The notes beneath the pieces were generated by a model. The model was given only the letters and a program-made list of their open reading frames with translations, was not told the origin of the DNA and made no database searches. From Sulfitobacter litoralis (lineage in GTDB: Bacteria; Pseudomonadota; Alphaproteobacteria; Rhodobacterales; Rhodobacteraceae), in assembly GCF_900103185.1 (NCBI RefSeq), contig NZ_FNJD01000004.1, positions 1-64,000 of the forward strand: a stretch of DNA of 64,000 bases, read 5' to 3'. Of the stretch, positions 1 through 8,258 are shown piece after piece; position 1 is the stretch's first letter, and each line of letters starts with the position of its first letter. A program made the translations under genes and the position numbers.

Positions 1-287
1 ACCAGTTCAGGTTCGAAGCTACCGTCCCGGTCCCGTGGCACAGCGATAGGCAGTTCGCCGTCTTGCCCCTTCAATCTCTTGGCGGATGACCCGTTGCGAC
101 GGTTGGTCTGATCAGGCGGGGCATCCTTGCCGTCTTCATAGCCCAAATGTGACGTCAACTCAGCACCGAGCATTCGCTCCATCAGCTTGATCTTGAGCTC
201 TTTCATTAGACCGGCATCGCCAAGCAGATCTTCAGGCCGCTCGCAGCCCTTCAGTAGTTCGTCCAGCAGTTCCTCGGATATGGTCAT
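1..287 (-). CDS. IS256-family transposase, N-terminal 95 residues
   Basis: This is the start of a Mutator/IS256-type DDE transposase, which cuts and moves the surrounding element. The reading frame starts MTISEELLDELLKGCE and continues with ERPEDLLGDAGLMKELK, ERMLGAELTSHLGYE and DAPPDQTNRRNG, all familiar from the N-terminal domain of this family. The DDE catalytic core is outside the window. The start ATG at 287-285 has a purine-rich stretch (GAGGAGCAAGGACG) just upstream. No frameshift is visible in the part present, so the copy may be intact. Confidence 0.93.
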   Translation of the reverse strand, partial: MTISEELLDELLKGCERPEDLLGDAGLMKELKIKLMERMLGAELTSHLGYEDGKDAPPDQTNRRNGSSAKRLKGQDGELPIAVPRDRDGSFEPEL

Positions 288-352
288 CGTCCTTGCTCCT
301 CTCAGGAAGCATGGACCAGATCGCAATTACACAGAAGATCGGACACTCTCCT
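1..352 (-). mobile_element. IS256-family insertion sequence, right part only
   Basis: The window opens inside an insertion sequence whose transposase reads leftward out of the window. The outer end lies at about 350-352. On the minus strand the element begins with GAGAGTGTCCGATCTTC, which I recognise as the type of terminal repeat carried by IS256-group elements in Rhodobacterales. The other end is outside the window, so the terminal repeats and target duplication cannot be compared. The end is only 2-5 bases from the stop codon of the neighbouring VWA gene, so a target duplication of 8-9 bases would include that stop codon. Confidence 0.85.
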
Positions 353-354
353 GA

Positions 355-1542
355 TTACCGGGTCAGCGTCTTCATCCCGCGGCTCAGCCCTTCGAGGGTC
401 ATGGGCACCATGGCATCCTGTCCAAAGATTTCCTGCACCATTTTGATCGATTGCGTGTAGGGCCAGTATTTCTCGGGGATCGGGTTAATCCAAAGGTTGC
501 TGGTCCACTGTTCGCGCGCGCGTGACAGCCAGACTGATCCGGCTTCGGCATTCCAATGTTCGTTGGCCCCGCCGGGATAGGCGATCTCGTAGGGGGACAT
601 GGATGCGTCGCCGACGAAAATACATTTATAATCAGAACCGTAGGTGCGCAGAACTTCCATTGTGTCCAGCTGTTCGGTCCAGCGGCGACGGTTGTCGCGC
701 CAGACGCCTTCGTAGAGACAGTTGTGGAAATAGAAGTGTTCGAGGTGTTTGAATTCGGACTTGGCGGCGCTGAACAGTTCTTCGACGGTTTTGATATGCG
801 GGTCCATAGAGCCGCCAATATCCAAAAACAGCAAGACCTTGACCGCATTGCGCCGCTCGGGGCGGGTTTTCACATCGAGATAGCCGTGTTCTGCCGTGGC
901 GCGGATCGTGCCGCCCAGATCGAATTCGTCATTCGCTCCGTCACGGGCCCACCGGCGCAGACGTTTTAGCGCGACCTTGATGTTGCGGGTGCCCAGTTCA
1001 ACGGAATCGTCAAGGTTCTTGAATTCGCGTTTATCCCAGACCTTGACCGCGCGTTGATGGCGCGATTCATTCTGGCCGATGCGTACGCCTTCTGGGTTGT
1101 AGCCATATGCGCCGAAAGGCGAGGTGCCCGCCGTTCCAACCCATTTGTTGCCGCCCTGATGCCGTTCTTTTTGTTCCTCAAGCCGCTTGCGCAGCGTCTC
1201 CATAAGTTTGTCAAAACCACCCGCGGCTTCGATCTCGGCTTTTTCTTCCGCGGTCAGATGCTTTTCAGCCATCTTTTCCAGCCATTCATGCGGGATATCC
1301 ACCGCCTCCATCACCTCGTCGAGGCTGATGTTTTCAAGACCAGAGAAGGCTGCCGAAAAGGCGCGGTCGAACTTGTCGATGTTGCGTTCGTCTTTGACCA
1401 TGCTGGTGCGCGCAAGATAGTAGAACGCGTCTACGTCATAGGTCGCAAGCCCGGCCGACATACCATCGAGAAACGCCAGAAACTCGCGCATGGACACAGG
1501 CACCTTATGCTGGCGCAGTTGCTCAAAGAACGGCAGAAACAT
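355..1542 (-). CDS. VWA domain protein, CoxE-like, partner of MoxR ATPase
   Basis: This 395-residue cytoplasmic protein belongs to the CoxE-like VWA family (COG3825). The C-terminal part (from about residue 236) is a von Willebrand A domain with the metal-binding MIDAS motif DIGGSM at about residues 241-246. The N-terminal 230 residues are helical and charged and form the usual partner region. Known family members act with MoxR AAA+ ATPases, apparently as chaperones for metal-enzyme or envelope maturation. A MoxR gene lies 1.9 kb upstream on the same strand. The start lies 3 bases after the stop of a 57-residue membrane protein, which indicates an operon. An IS256 element has inserted within about 5 bases downstream of the stop codon. 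The substrate of this pair is not known. Confidence 0.9.
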   Translation of the reverse strand: MFLPFFEQLRQHKVPVSMREFLAFLDGMSAGLATYDVDAFYYLARTSMVKDERNIDKFDRAFSAAFSGLENISLDEVMEAVDIPHEWLEKMAEKHLTAEEKAEIEAAGGFDKLMETLRKRLEEQKERHQGGNKWVGTAGTSPFGAYGYNPEGVRIGQNESRHQRAVKVWDKREFKNLDDSVELGTRNIKVALKRLRRWARDGANDEFDLGGTIRATAEHGYLDVKTRPERRNAVKVLLFLDIGGSMDPHIKTVEELFSAAKSEFKHLEHFYFHNCLYEGVWRDNRRRWTEQLDTMEVLRTYGSDYKCIFVGDASMSPYEIAYPGGANEHWNAEAGSVWLSRAREQWTSNLWINPIPEKYWPYTQSIKMVQEIFGQDAMVPMTLEGLSRGMKTLTR

Positions 1543-1545
1543 ATA

Positions 1546-1719
1546 TTACGCTCCGGTTAGGACTCGGTCCAGAACGACTGTAAGGATCATGCCCACGATG
1601 ATAAAGGCCATCGCAAAGCCCACCGCGTATTGAGCAATATCCTTGCGGTTTCCGTTGCGTTTACGGGCGGTCAGCCCCCCGATAACAGCGCCGATCACGG
1701 CGAGAAGTATGACGATCAT
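1546..1719 (-). CDS. small two-helix membrane protein, 57 aa
   Basis: I do not recognise a named family. The translation has a hydrophobic N-terminal segment (MIVILLAVIGAVIGGL), a short basic loop (TARKRNGNRKD), and a second hydrophobic segment (YAVGFAMAFIIVGMILTVVL), so it should be a hairpin of two transmembrane helices with a positive cytoplasmic loop. It sits 18 bases after the DUF2927 lipoprotein gene and 3 bases before the VWA gene, which strongly suggests translation as part of one operon. It could tether the VWA protein or its client to the inner membrane, but this is inference from position only. Confidence 0.82.
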   Translation of the reverse strand: MIVILLAVIGAVIGGLTARKRNGNRKDIAQYAVGFAMAFIIVGMILTVVLDRVLTGA

Positions 1720-1737
1720 TTTAACCCGTTTCGCTAA

Positions 1738-3102
1738 TTATTTGAGCGGGTTAAGCGACGCGATCTCGCGCATTTTGGCCCGCACAGCCCAGTCAGAGCC
1801 AAATCCGTACCGTGCCCAGCCCAGACTGTCCAGCCTGACGGCCTGCGCCTCGGCCGCGCGGTTTTCCAGTTCAAGCGCTTCGGCACGCAACAACAGCAAG
1901 GTGCTGAGCAAGGCGGCATTTTCGCGCAAGCGTGCGGTGTTGATATGGGGCGCGATCAGACGCAGCGCTTCGTCACCCTGACCCTTGGACACAGCATAAG
2001 CCCCCAGTTGCGTCGCGACATAGGCGCGGTGCAGGTCCGTTCCGGGGGTGCGCGCGTAGAAAAGGTCGGACATCTTGTACTGTTCATGCGCGGCTTCGGC
2101 GTCACCAGATTGCAAGGCGCGGCCCATTGCGTAATGGGCGAAGGCGCGGCGGTGATCCTGCCAGCCGAGGCTTTGCGCGATCTTAATGGCGCTATAGGCA
2201 GCGTCCTGACGTTGACCACTGGACCGGCCGGGTCCAAGAGCGCCTTGAACGGCGGCGTTCCATTCGCGTGGGGTGCGGGTCACAAACCGTGCTTGGGTCG
2301 AGGTGCCGCCGGGATTGATCCGTGCAAAAATGCCGGGCAGGGCGTTGGCCACTTGACCCCGTGTCATGCCGGACCGCAGCGCAGGATCGTAATAAGCGCG
2401 CAGAATTGTCATATCAAAGCCGGTTAACACGGTATGCACGTTGTCATCGTTGAAGACTGAATCCGGCAAGCGGTAAAGATCATTCAGCGGCCCGAGGGCT
2501 TGGGCCAGCTCTTCGTGCAGGCAGTCGCGGACCTCTTGCGGGCTGGCGTCATTGGGGATGAATATCGACACGCGGCTGCGGGTTTTCAGCAAGGACCAGT
2601 TGGTCTGCGCGGTGCGGCGGACTTTCTTGTATTCATCAAGGCTGCTGACATTCGGGGCCACAAAACAGGCGGCTTGCGGCAGCACCTTGCTGATGGTGCG
2701 ACGGCTGACGGCTTCGACCGTGATATTGGCTGCCGGGTTGGTTGTCGGGCTGATGTCGATGCGGGCCTCTTGCCGCAAACGGTTCATCAGCGCGGTCAAG
2801 TCAGGGCCGAGGGTCGGCGGCGGCGCACCGATGACGCGCACGCTGACGGGGCCTTCGAAACGGGTGAAAACGGGCAGCTCTTTACCGCTTTCCATACGGA
2901 ACGACAGCTCGATGAAATCAAGTGATAAATCGTTGTTGGACCGCGGCGCGGGCAGCGATTGATGCACAGTGAACCGTTTCATCGCGGGCAAAGAGGACGT
3001 CGAGGCGGGCTCCATCGCGGCGCGGGTGACCACACCGGGGTGCGAGGCCGGAACACAGGCACTGACCGCTAGCACGAGGGGCAACAGGAGGATCTTTTTC
3101 AT
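1738..3102 (-). CDS. DUF2927-type lipoprotein
   Basis: This 454-residue protein starts with a lipoprotein signal peptide: MKKILLLPLVLAVSAC, with a lipobox LAVSAC and the lipidated cysteine at residue 16. The region around residues 60-230 (FIELSFRMESGKELPVFTRF, then PQEVRDCLHEELAQALGPLND) matches my memory of the DUF2927 family of Rhodobacterales, which has no established function. The HEELAQALG stretch resembles a zinc-peptidase helix, but the full HExxH motif is not present. The C-terminal half is alpha-helical with repeat-like segments that resemble TPR. It lies between a 33-codon ORF that overlaps its start by 4 bases and the 57-residue membrane protein, so it is likely co-expressed with the VWA protein. 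Confidence 0.85.
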   Translation of the reverse strand: MKKILLLPLVLAVSACVPASHPGVVTRAAMEPASTSSLPAMKRFTVHQSLPAPRSNNDLSLDFIELSFRMESGKELPVFTRFEGPVSVRVIGAPPPTLGPDLTALMNRLRQEARIDISPTTNPAANITVEAVSRRTISKVLPQAACFVAPNVSSLDEYKKVRRTAQTNWSLLKTRSRVSIFIPNDASPQEVRDCLHEELAQALGPLNDLYRLPDSVFNDDNVHTVLTGFDMTILRAYYDPALRSGMTRGQVANALPGIFARINPGGTSTQARFVTRTPREWNAAVQGALGPGRSSGQRQDAAYSAIKIAQSLGWQDHRRAFAHYAMGRALQSGDAEAAHEQYKMSDLFYARTPGTDLHRAYVATQLGAYAVSKGQGDEALRLIAPHINTARLRENAALLSTLLLLRAEALELENRAAEAQAVRLDSLGWARYGFGSDWAVRAKMREIASLNPLK

Positions 3103-3200
3103 GGACGCGCCCCCGCTGCGACAGACGTAAAGACCGTTCGGGCGACTTTAACGATATCCAACGCGGTGCGCACGAACAGTGCGAAAATCATATGCATCAT
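3099..3200 (-). CDS. possible 33-aa membrane peptide coupled to the lipoprotein gene
   Basis: A 33-codon frame starts MMHMIFALFVRTALDIV and ends with a TGA that overlaps the ATG of the DUF2927 gene in an ATGA arrangement. That arrangement is the usual sign of translational coupling. The predicted peptide is amphipathic to hydrophobic with several arginine and lysine residues and no recognisable domain. The Shine-Dalgarno site is weak (CAGG), and there are three possible ATG starts within ten bases. It may be a leader peptide or a small membrane protein, and it could also be a chance ORF. Confidence 0.42.
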   Translation of the reverse strand: MMHMIFALFVRTALDIVKVARTVFTSVAAGARP

Positions 3201-3411
3201 AAACCTGACTGCCCTTTTGAGCTGATTACAGGTGTTTTTTCGCCCGCTATCCCGACCATTCTAGGGAGCAAGCATGTCAATTTAGAGAAAAATGTTAACA
3301 AATAAGGCAGGCTTGTGACCATCGTTGCCGGAACGTCACAAGTAAAGCTATTAAAGCTATTTCGCTGGTCGCCATGAAATAACGGGGCAGCGGACAATAT
3401 CAGGCGCGTCA

Positions 3412-3431
3412 GGGCGCGGCGTGCCGCGCCC
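3412..3431 (-). terminator. GC-rich hairpin after the MoxR gene
   Basis: A perfect 9-bp stem (GGGCGCGGC/GCCGCGCCC) with a two-base loop lies directly 3' of the MoxR gene. The T-run is only on the plus-strand side (CTTTTC), so this is not a canonical U-tract terminator for the minus-strand gene. It probably stabilises or ends the MoxR message. The rest of the stretch between the MoxR gene and the small ORF (3201-3411) shows no gene. Confidence 0.5.
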
Positions 3432-3439
3432 TTTTCGGG

Positions 3440-4279
3440 TCACTTTTGCGCGCGGGCCATAAAGGCAAGGCGTTCAAACAGATGCACATCCTGCTCGTTC
3501 TTCAACAACGCGCCGTGCAGCTTGGGCAGGGCAGATTTGCCGTCTTTTTTCAGATCGGACGCCTCCAGATCTTCGGCCAATAGAAGTTTCAGCCAATCAA
3601 GAACTTCGGACGTCGACGGCTTTTTCTTCAGGCCTTGCTGGTCGCGGATGTCGTAGAATTGGGTCAATGCGGTGGTCAACAAGGCGTCCTTGATGCCAGG
3701 GTGGTGAACCTCGACGATCTTGCGCAGAGTGTCCATCTCGGGGAACTGGATATAGTGGAAGAAGCAGCGGCGCAGAAAGGCGTCGGGCAGCTCTTTTTCA
3801 TTGTTTGAGGTGATGATCACGATGGGGCGGTTCACCGCCTTGATCGTTTCGCCGGTCTCATAGACGAAAAACTCCATCTTATCGAGCTCTTGCAAGAGGT
3901 CGTTGGGGAATTCAATGTCCGCCTTGTCGATCTCGTCGATCAGCAACACGTTTTTGCCCTCCGCTTCGAAGGCCTGCCACAGCTTGCCCTTACGGATGTA
4001 GTTCTTTACATCGTGCACGCGCTCTTCGCCAAGCTGGCTGTCGCGTAGCCGGCTGACGGCGTCATATTCGTACAGGCCCTGTTGTGCTCGGGTCGTGGAC
4101 TTGATGTTCCATTCAATCATCGGCAAGCCCAGCGCATTCGAAACCTGACGCGCAAGTTCCGTTTTACCTGTACCCGGTTCGCCCTTTACAAGCAGAGGGC
4201 GTTCCAGCGTCACGGCCGCATTTACCGCAATCGTGAGGTCATCTGTGGCAACGTAATCTTGAGTACCTTGGAATTTCAT
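3440..4279 (-). CDS. MoxR-family AAA+ ATPase
   Basis: This 279-residue protein is an AAA+ ATPase of the MoxR type. The Walker A motif GEPGTGKT is at residues 33-40 and Walker B LLIDEIDKAD at about 112-121. The sensor region IVIITSNNEKELPDAFLRRC contains the arginine finger area. MoxR proteins work as ring chaperones with VWA-domain partners. A CoxE-like VWA gene lies downstream on the same strand. I chose the ATG at 4279, which opens with MKFQGTQDYV, the usual start of this subfamily; an in-frame extension further upstream runs into the divergent dksA promoter region and looks spurious. The genes between the pair may be part of the same functional unit. Confidence 0.94.
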   Translation of the reverse strand: MKFQGTQDYVATDDLTIAVNAAVTLERPLLVKGEPGTGKTELARQVSNALGLPMIEWNIKSTTRAQQGLYEYDAVSRLRDSQLGEERVHDVKNYIRKGKLWQAFEAEGKNVLLIDEIDKADIEFPNDLLQELDKMEFFVYETGETIKAVNRPIVIITSNNEKELPDAFLRRCFFHYIQFPEMDTLRKIVEVHHPGIKDALLTTALTQFYDIRDQQGLKKKPSTSEVLDWLKLLLAEDLEASDLKKDGKSALPKLHGALLKNEQDVHLFERLAFMARAQK

Positions 4280-4443
4280 CTTGTTTTCAACCTTCTTCAA
4301 CGCGCTATTCTTGGTCCTTAAACCAACAAACATAAGCATTGTGTAGTGACAATCCGCTAACGCTGCGTTAGATGCACGCCACGGGAGTGATGTCGGGAGA
4401 CGCGCCTTCATGACAGGGATTAAAGACCGCGATGGGGAATGAT

Positions 4444-4866
4444 ATGAAGCAGGAAGTTTTTTTGGCGGATGGCTATACACCCGCTGAAGACGAACCGTTC
4501 ATGAATGATCGGCAAGTTGAATACTTCAGACGCAAGCTACTGAATTGGAAATCCGAACTGCTGGCAGGAAGCCGCGATACCATCGAAGGCTTGCAGGACG
4601 GCACGCGGAATATCCCAGATGTAAACGATCGGGCCTCCGAAGAGACAGACCGTGCGCTTGAACTGCGCACACGGGACCGCGCACGCAAGCTGGTGAGCAA
4701 GATCGACGGGGCGCTGCGCCGCATTGACGAAGGTGAATTCGGGTATTGCTCTGTCACGGGTGAACCTATCTCGCTGAAGCGTCTCGACGCGCGTCCAATC
4801 GCAACAATGAGCCTCGAGGCGCAAGAGCGTCACGAACGCCGCGAGAAAGTCCACCGCGACGATTGA
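4444..4866 (+). CDS. DksA/TraR-type transcription factor
   Basis: DksA binds the secondary channel of RNA polymerase and acts with ppGpp in the stringent response. The 140-residue protein has the N-terminal helices (PAEDEPFMNDRQVEYFRRKL), the coiled-coil tip with the acidic DRASEETDRALELRTRDR region, and the C-terminal GYCSVTGEPI segment. The classical zinc finger needs four cysteines, but here only one remains (about residue 105). Rhodobacter DksA proteins are known to be of this zinc-free type. I chose the ATG at 4444 because GGGGA stands about 6 bases upstream and because related proteins begin MKxEVF. A hairpin terminator follows. Confidence 0.95.
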   Translation: MKQEVFLADGYTPAEDEPFMNDRQVEYFRRKLLNWKSELLAGSRDTIEGLQDGTRNIPDVNDRASEETDRALELRTRDRARKLVSKIDGALRRIDEGEFGYCSVTGEPISLKRLDARPIATMSLEAQERHERREKVHRDD

Positions 4867-4917
4867 TCGCCTGAAGACGGTGTCGCGCATGATGGCATTC
4901 GTATGAGAATAATAATG

Positions 4918-4947
4918 AAAGCGCCGCGGTGAGAGCCCGGCGCTTTT
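4918..4947 (+). terminator. rho-independent terminator of dksA
   Basis: The stem AAAGCGCCG/CGGCGCTTT with an 11-base loop is followed by a short T-run and lies 50 bases after the dksA stop. Confidence 0.8.
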
Positions 4948-4979
4948 GTGTATGAAGCTGACAAGACAGGCTTGGTAAC

Positions 4980-6149
4980 ATGGGTATCAGCAACGCAATT
5001 GTAATAGGTGGTGGGATCGGCGGGCTGGCCGCAGCGGCGGCATTGTCACGTCGGGGCATGGCCGTCACTCTACTTGAACAGGCCCCCGCGATTACCGAGG
5101 TTGGCGCAGGCTTGCAGATCAGTCCAAACGGCATCGCGGTACTGCGCGCCATGGGGCTCGAATCCAAGCTGACCGAACGCGCCGCCGTGCGGGGGCAGGC
5201 GGTCGTGTTGCAGGACTATAAGACAGGCACGCGTGTCGCACGGCTTGACCTGATGCGCGGGCAGGGTGCGTACCCATATATGTTTGTGCATCGTGCGGAT
5301 CTGGTGGACATCCTTCTGGGGGCTGCCAAACGAGGCAATGTGTCGATTGAGCTGGGCGTCGAGGTGGCAGAGGTGACGCCCGGTGCCACGCCGCAACTGC
5401 GCCTCACAGACGGATCGCACCGACGGGCCGAGCTGATCGTGGATGCCAGCGGCATTCATAGCCGCGCGCGCGCGGTTTTGAATGGCGCAGATCAGGCAGA
5501 GTTCACCGGACAGGTGGCATGGCGGGCTGTCGTACCCAATACCTTTGACCATCCGAACGAGGCGCATGTAACCATGGGACCGGGGCGGCATCTGGTAAGC
5601 TACCCCTTACGTGGTGGACGACTGGTGAATCTGGTCGCGGTGGAAGAGCGGGACGGATGGGCTGCCGAAGGATGGAGCTGCTTTGACGATCCGGCCAATC
5701 TAAAGCAGGCGTTCGCAGGCTTTGGCGGTCGTGCGAAGGCAATGATCAACGCGGTCGAGACATGCACGCTTTGGGGGCTGCATCTACATCCCGTGGCACA
5801 GACTTGGCATCAGGGCGGGGTCGCGTTGCTTGGCGATGCTGCGCATCCGACGCTGCCGTTCCTCGCCCAAGGGGCCAATATGGCGCTAGAAGATGCATGG
5901 GTGCTGGCCGACAGCGTTCTGAACCACTCTGCAGAACAAGCGCTAACCCGTTATCAAAGCCTGCGCCAACCGCGTGTTACCCGTGTCGTCAAAGCGGCGG
6001 CAGGCAATGCCACGCGCTATCACCTGCGCCCCGGTGCGGTACGGACAGCCGCCCATCTGGGGTTGAAGGTGGCCAGCACCCTTGCCCCCGGGGCGATGGT
6101 CGGCGCGTTCAACTGGCTATATCACCATGATGTGACCGCGCCGAGATAG
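4980..6149 (+). CDS. FAD-dependent monooxygenase, salicylate hydroxylase-like
   Basis: This 389-residue flavoprotein belongs to the aromatic hydroxylase (UbiH/salicylate hydroxylase) superfamily. It has the dinucleotide-binding motif VIGGGIGGLAAA near residues 8-19, the DG-type motif DASGIHSRAR in the middle, and the GD motif VALLGDAAHPTLPF near residue 280 that contacts FAD. Such enzymes use NAD(P)H and oxygen to hydroxylate aromatic rings or quinone precursors. Its substrate cannot be read from the sequence, and no aromatic-degradation genes are nearby. It ends 14 bases before the convergent ornithine cyclodeaminase gene. Confidence 0.9.
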   Translation: MGISNAIVIGGGIGGLAAAAALSRRGMAVTLLEQAPAITEVGAGLQISPNGIAVLRAMGLESKLTERAAVRGQAVVLQDYKTGTRVARLDLMRGQGAYPYMFVHRADLVDILLGAAKRGNVSIELGVEVAEVTPGATPQLRLTDGSHRRAELIVDASGIHSRARAVLNGADQAEFTGQVAWRAVVPNTFDHPNEAHVTMGPGRHLVSYPLRGGRLVNLVAVEERDGWAAEGWSCFDDPANLKQAFAGFGGRAKAMINAVETCTLWGLHLHPVAQTWHQGGVALLGDAAHPTLPFLAQGANMALEDAWVLADSVLNHSAEQALTRYQSLRQPRVTRVVKAAAGNATRYHLRPGAVRTAAHLGLKVASTLAPGAMVGAFNWLYHHDVTAPR

Positions 6150-6163
6150 CCCCGTTTTGCCAG

Positions 6164-7213
6164 TTACTTGGCGCGTTGAAGCATTCCGAAAAGGTCACGC
6201 GGATCTTCGGGGTCGGCCAGCAGGTCAAGGGGATCAAATAGATCGGTCGCCTTGATCTGGTCGCGCACATACCGCAGCGCCGAGAAATCCTCGATCGCGA
6301 AGCCGACGCTGTCGAACAGGGTGATCTGCTTGTCATCCGTGCGCCCCTGCGCCTGACCGGTCAGAACCTGCCAGATTTCCGTAACGGGATGGTCCGATTC
6401 TAGCTGCTGGATTTCGCCCTCGATACGGGTCTGTTCGGGGTATTCTACAAAGATCCCTGCACGGTGCAGGATCGCGGGGGCAAGCTCGGTCTTGCCCGGA
6501 CAGTCACCGCCGATGGCGTTGATGTGGATGCCGCTGCCAATCATGTTATCGGTGAGGATGGTGGCATATTGCTTGTCCGCCGTGCAGGTGGTGACAATCT
6601 GTGCGCCCAGCATGGCCTCTTCGGCGGTGCCGCAGGGCACGATCTTGATGCCCAGACCTTGAAGGTTGGCGGCGCATTTGGCGGTGGCATCTTTGTCTAT
6701 GTCGTAAAGCCGCACCTCGTCGATACCGACGATGGCCTTCATGGCGAGGGTCTGGAATTCGGACTGCGCCCCGTTGCCGATCATTGCCATCACATGCGCG
6801 CCCTTGGGGGCCAGCAGCCGCGCCACCACCGCCGACGTCGCCGCCGTGCGCAGCGCGGTCAGCATCGTCATCTCGGACAGCAGCACCGGATAGCCGTTGG
6901 CCACATTCGCCAGCAGACCAAAGGCGGTCACGGTCTGCAAGCCGTCGGCGGTATTCGAGGGGTGACCGTTGACGTATTTGAACCCGTACACTTCACCATC
7001 CGAGGTCGGCATCAGTTCGATCACACCTTGTTCCGAGTGGCTAGCAACGCGGGGCGTTTTGTCAAAAAGCTCCCATCGCTTGAAGTCAGCCTCAATATAG
7101 TCGCCGAGGCCAATCAGCATGGGCTCTAACCCGACGTGATGGATCAGCTTCATCATGTTGTCGACGGATACAAAGGGCACCAGCGCTTTGTCGGAGGGGG
7201 TCAGCTTGGTCAT
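6164..7213 (-). CDS. ornithine cyclodeaminase
   Basis: This enzyme converts L-ornithine to L-proline and ammonia with bound NAD+. The 349-residue protein shows the family pattern: the substrate-binding region GFKYVNGHPSNT, LSEMTMLTALRTAATSAV, and the nucleotide-binding segment MIGNGAQSEFQTLAM, followed by NAIGGDCPGKTEL. I chose the ATG at 7213 (MTKLTPSDKAL), which is 22 bases after the arginase stop; upstream in-frame codons fall inside the arginase gene. With arginase it forms an arginine to ornithine to proline route. The divergent Lrp-type regulator beyond arginase probably controls both. Confidence 0.95.
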   Translation of the reverse strand: MTKLTPSDKALVPFVSVDNMMKLIHHVGLEPMLIGLGDYIEADFKRWELFDKTPRVASHSEQGVIELMPTSDGEVYGFKYVNGHPSNTADGLQTVTAFGLLANVANGYPVLLSEMTMLTALRTAATSAVVARLLAPKGAHVMAMIGNGAQSEFQTLAMKAIVGIDEVRLYDIDKDATAKCAANLQGLGIKIVPCGTAEEAMLGAQIVTTCTADKQYATILTDNMIGSGIHINAIGGDCPGKTELAPAILHRAGIFVEYPEQTRIEGEIQQLESDHPVTEIWQVLTGQAQGRTDDKQITLFDSVGFAIEDFSALRYVRDQIKATDLFDPLDLLADPEDPRDLFGMLQRAK

Positions 7214-7235
7214 GGCAGGGAGCCTTTCAGTCAAA

Positions 7236-8156
7236 TCAATATGCACGGGTGGGGCGGTCGAAAACCCAGCGGCCAAAGGCAGAGGCAGCCAGATCAACCA
7301 TCAGCTGCGCGGTGCGGCCCCGTTCATCAAGAAACGGGTTCAGTTCGACCAGATCAAGCGAGGTCATGAGCCCACTGTCGTGCAGCATCTCCATGACAAG
7401 ATGACCTTCGCGTACCGTCGCACCGCCAGGGACAGTTGTGCCAACAGCAGGTGCAACGGACGGATCAAGGAAATCCACGTCAAGCGAGACATGCAGCATC
7501 CCTTTCGCGGCCGCGACCTTTTCAAGGAAGGTGTTCAGTGGCGTGGCGATCCCGGTTTCATCAATCTCGCGCATGTCGACGCGCTGGATGGTGGTTTCCT
7601 GCAACGCAGCTCGTTCCGCGGCGTCGACGGACCGCAGCCCGATGATCGCGATATTATCATGCGGCAGGGCATAGGGCAGAGCAGGGAACGCGTCGAAGCC
7701 TTCGCGGCCCGTGACATAGCCCAATGGCGTGCCATGCAGATTGCCGCTGTCGGTGCTTTCGGGCGTGTGGAAATCGCTATGGGCATCCAGCCAAAGCACA
7801 AACAGCGGACGGTCCTGCGCCTGCGCATGGCGCATCGCGCCCAGAACGGTGCCGGACGCCAGCGCATGATCGCCGCCCATGATGATGGGTGTGCCGTCTT
7901 GCAGGGCCGCTTGGGTGGCGTCAGCCAGACTATGAGTCCAAGCGATGGTCTCTTCAAGCGCGTGCAGCTTGGGGTGCTGACCGGGGGTGAACGCTGCGGG
8001 GGCCACGTTGCCGCGATCGGTGACATCATGGCCCAGATCGGTCAGGGCGCGCGCCAGTCCAGCTGTACGATATGCGTCGGGGCCCATCAAACAGCCCAAA
8101 CGACGCTTGCCACTGTCCAGCGGCGCGCCAAGAAGAATGCAGTTTTGTCCAGTCAT
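7236..8156 (-). CDS. rocF: arginase
   Basis: Arginase hydrolyses L-arginine to ornithine and urea at a two-manganese centre. All metal-binding motifs are present in the 306-residue protein: GGDH (94-97), DAHSDFH (124-130) and DVDFLDP (226-232). The N-terminal stretch ILLGAPLDSGKRRLGCLMGP is typical of bacterial arginases. The gene is the first of a two-gene unit with ornithine cyclodeaminase. A palindrome lies between its start and that of the divergent Lrp-type gene. Confidence 0.97.
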   Translation of the reverse strand: MTGQNCILLGAPLDSGKRRLGCLMGPDAYRTAGLARALTDLGHDVTDRGNVAPAAFTPGQHPKLHALEETIAWTHSLADATQAALQDGTPIIMGGDHALASGTVLGAMRHAQAQDRPLFVLWLDAHSDFHTPESTDSGNLHGTPLGYVTGREGFDAFPALPYALPHDNIAIIGLRSVDAAERAALQETTIQRVDMREIDETGIATPLNTFLEKVAAAKGMLHVSLDVDFLDPSVAPAVGTTVPGGATVREGHLVMEMLHDSGLMTSLDLVELNPFLDERGRTAQLMVDLAASAFGRWVFDRPTRAY

Positions 8157-8229
8157 ACAAGCGGTCCTTTATTCCGAGTTTCATGCAGATTATCTGGTTG
8201 GTATGATCAGCAACAATCAACTAAAGTGA

Positions 8230-8258
8230 CCAAATCGGAGAATAATTATCCAATTTGG
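8230..8258. promoter_or_regulatory. palindromic operator candidate between rocF and the Lrp-type gene
   Basis: A 29-base imperfect palindrome has arms CCAAAT and ATTTGG around a nearly symmetric AT-rich centre (GGAGAATAATTATCC). It sits 9 bases before the regulator's ATG. Lrp/AsnC proteins bind such AT-rich palindromes, so autoregulation and control of the arginase unit are plausible. Confidence 0.5.
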
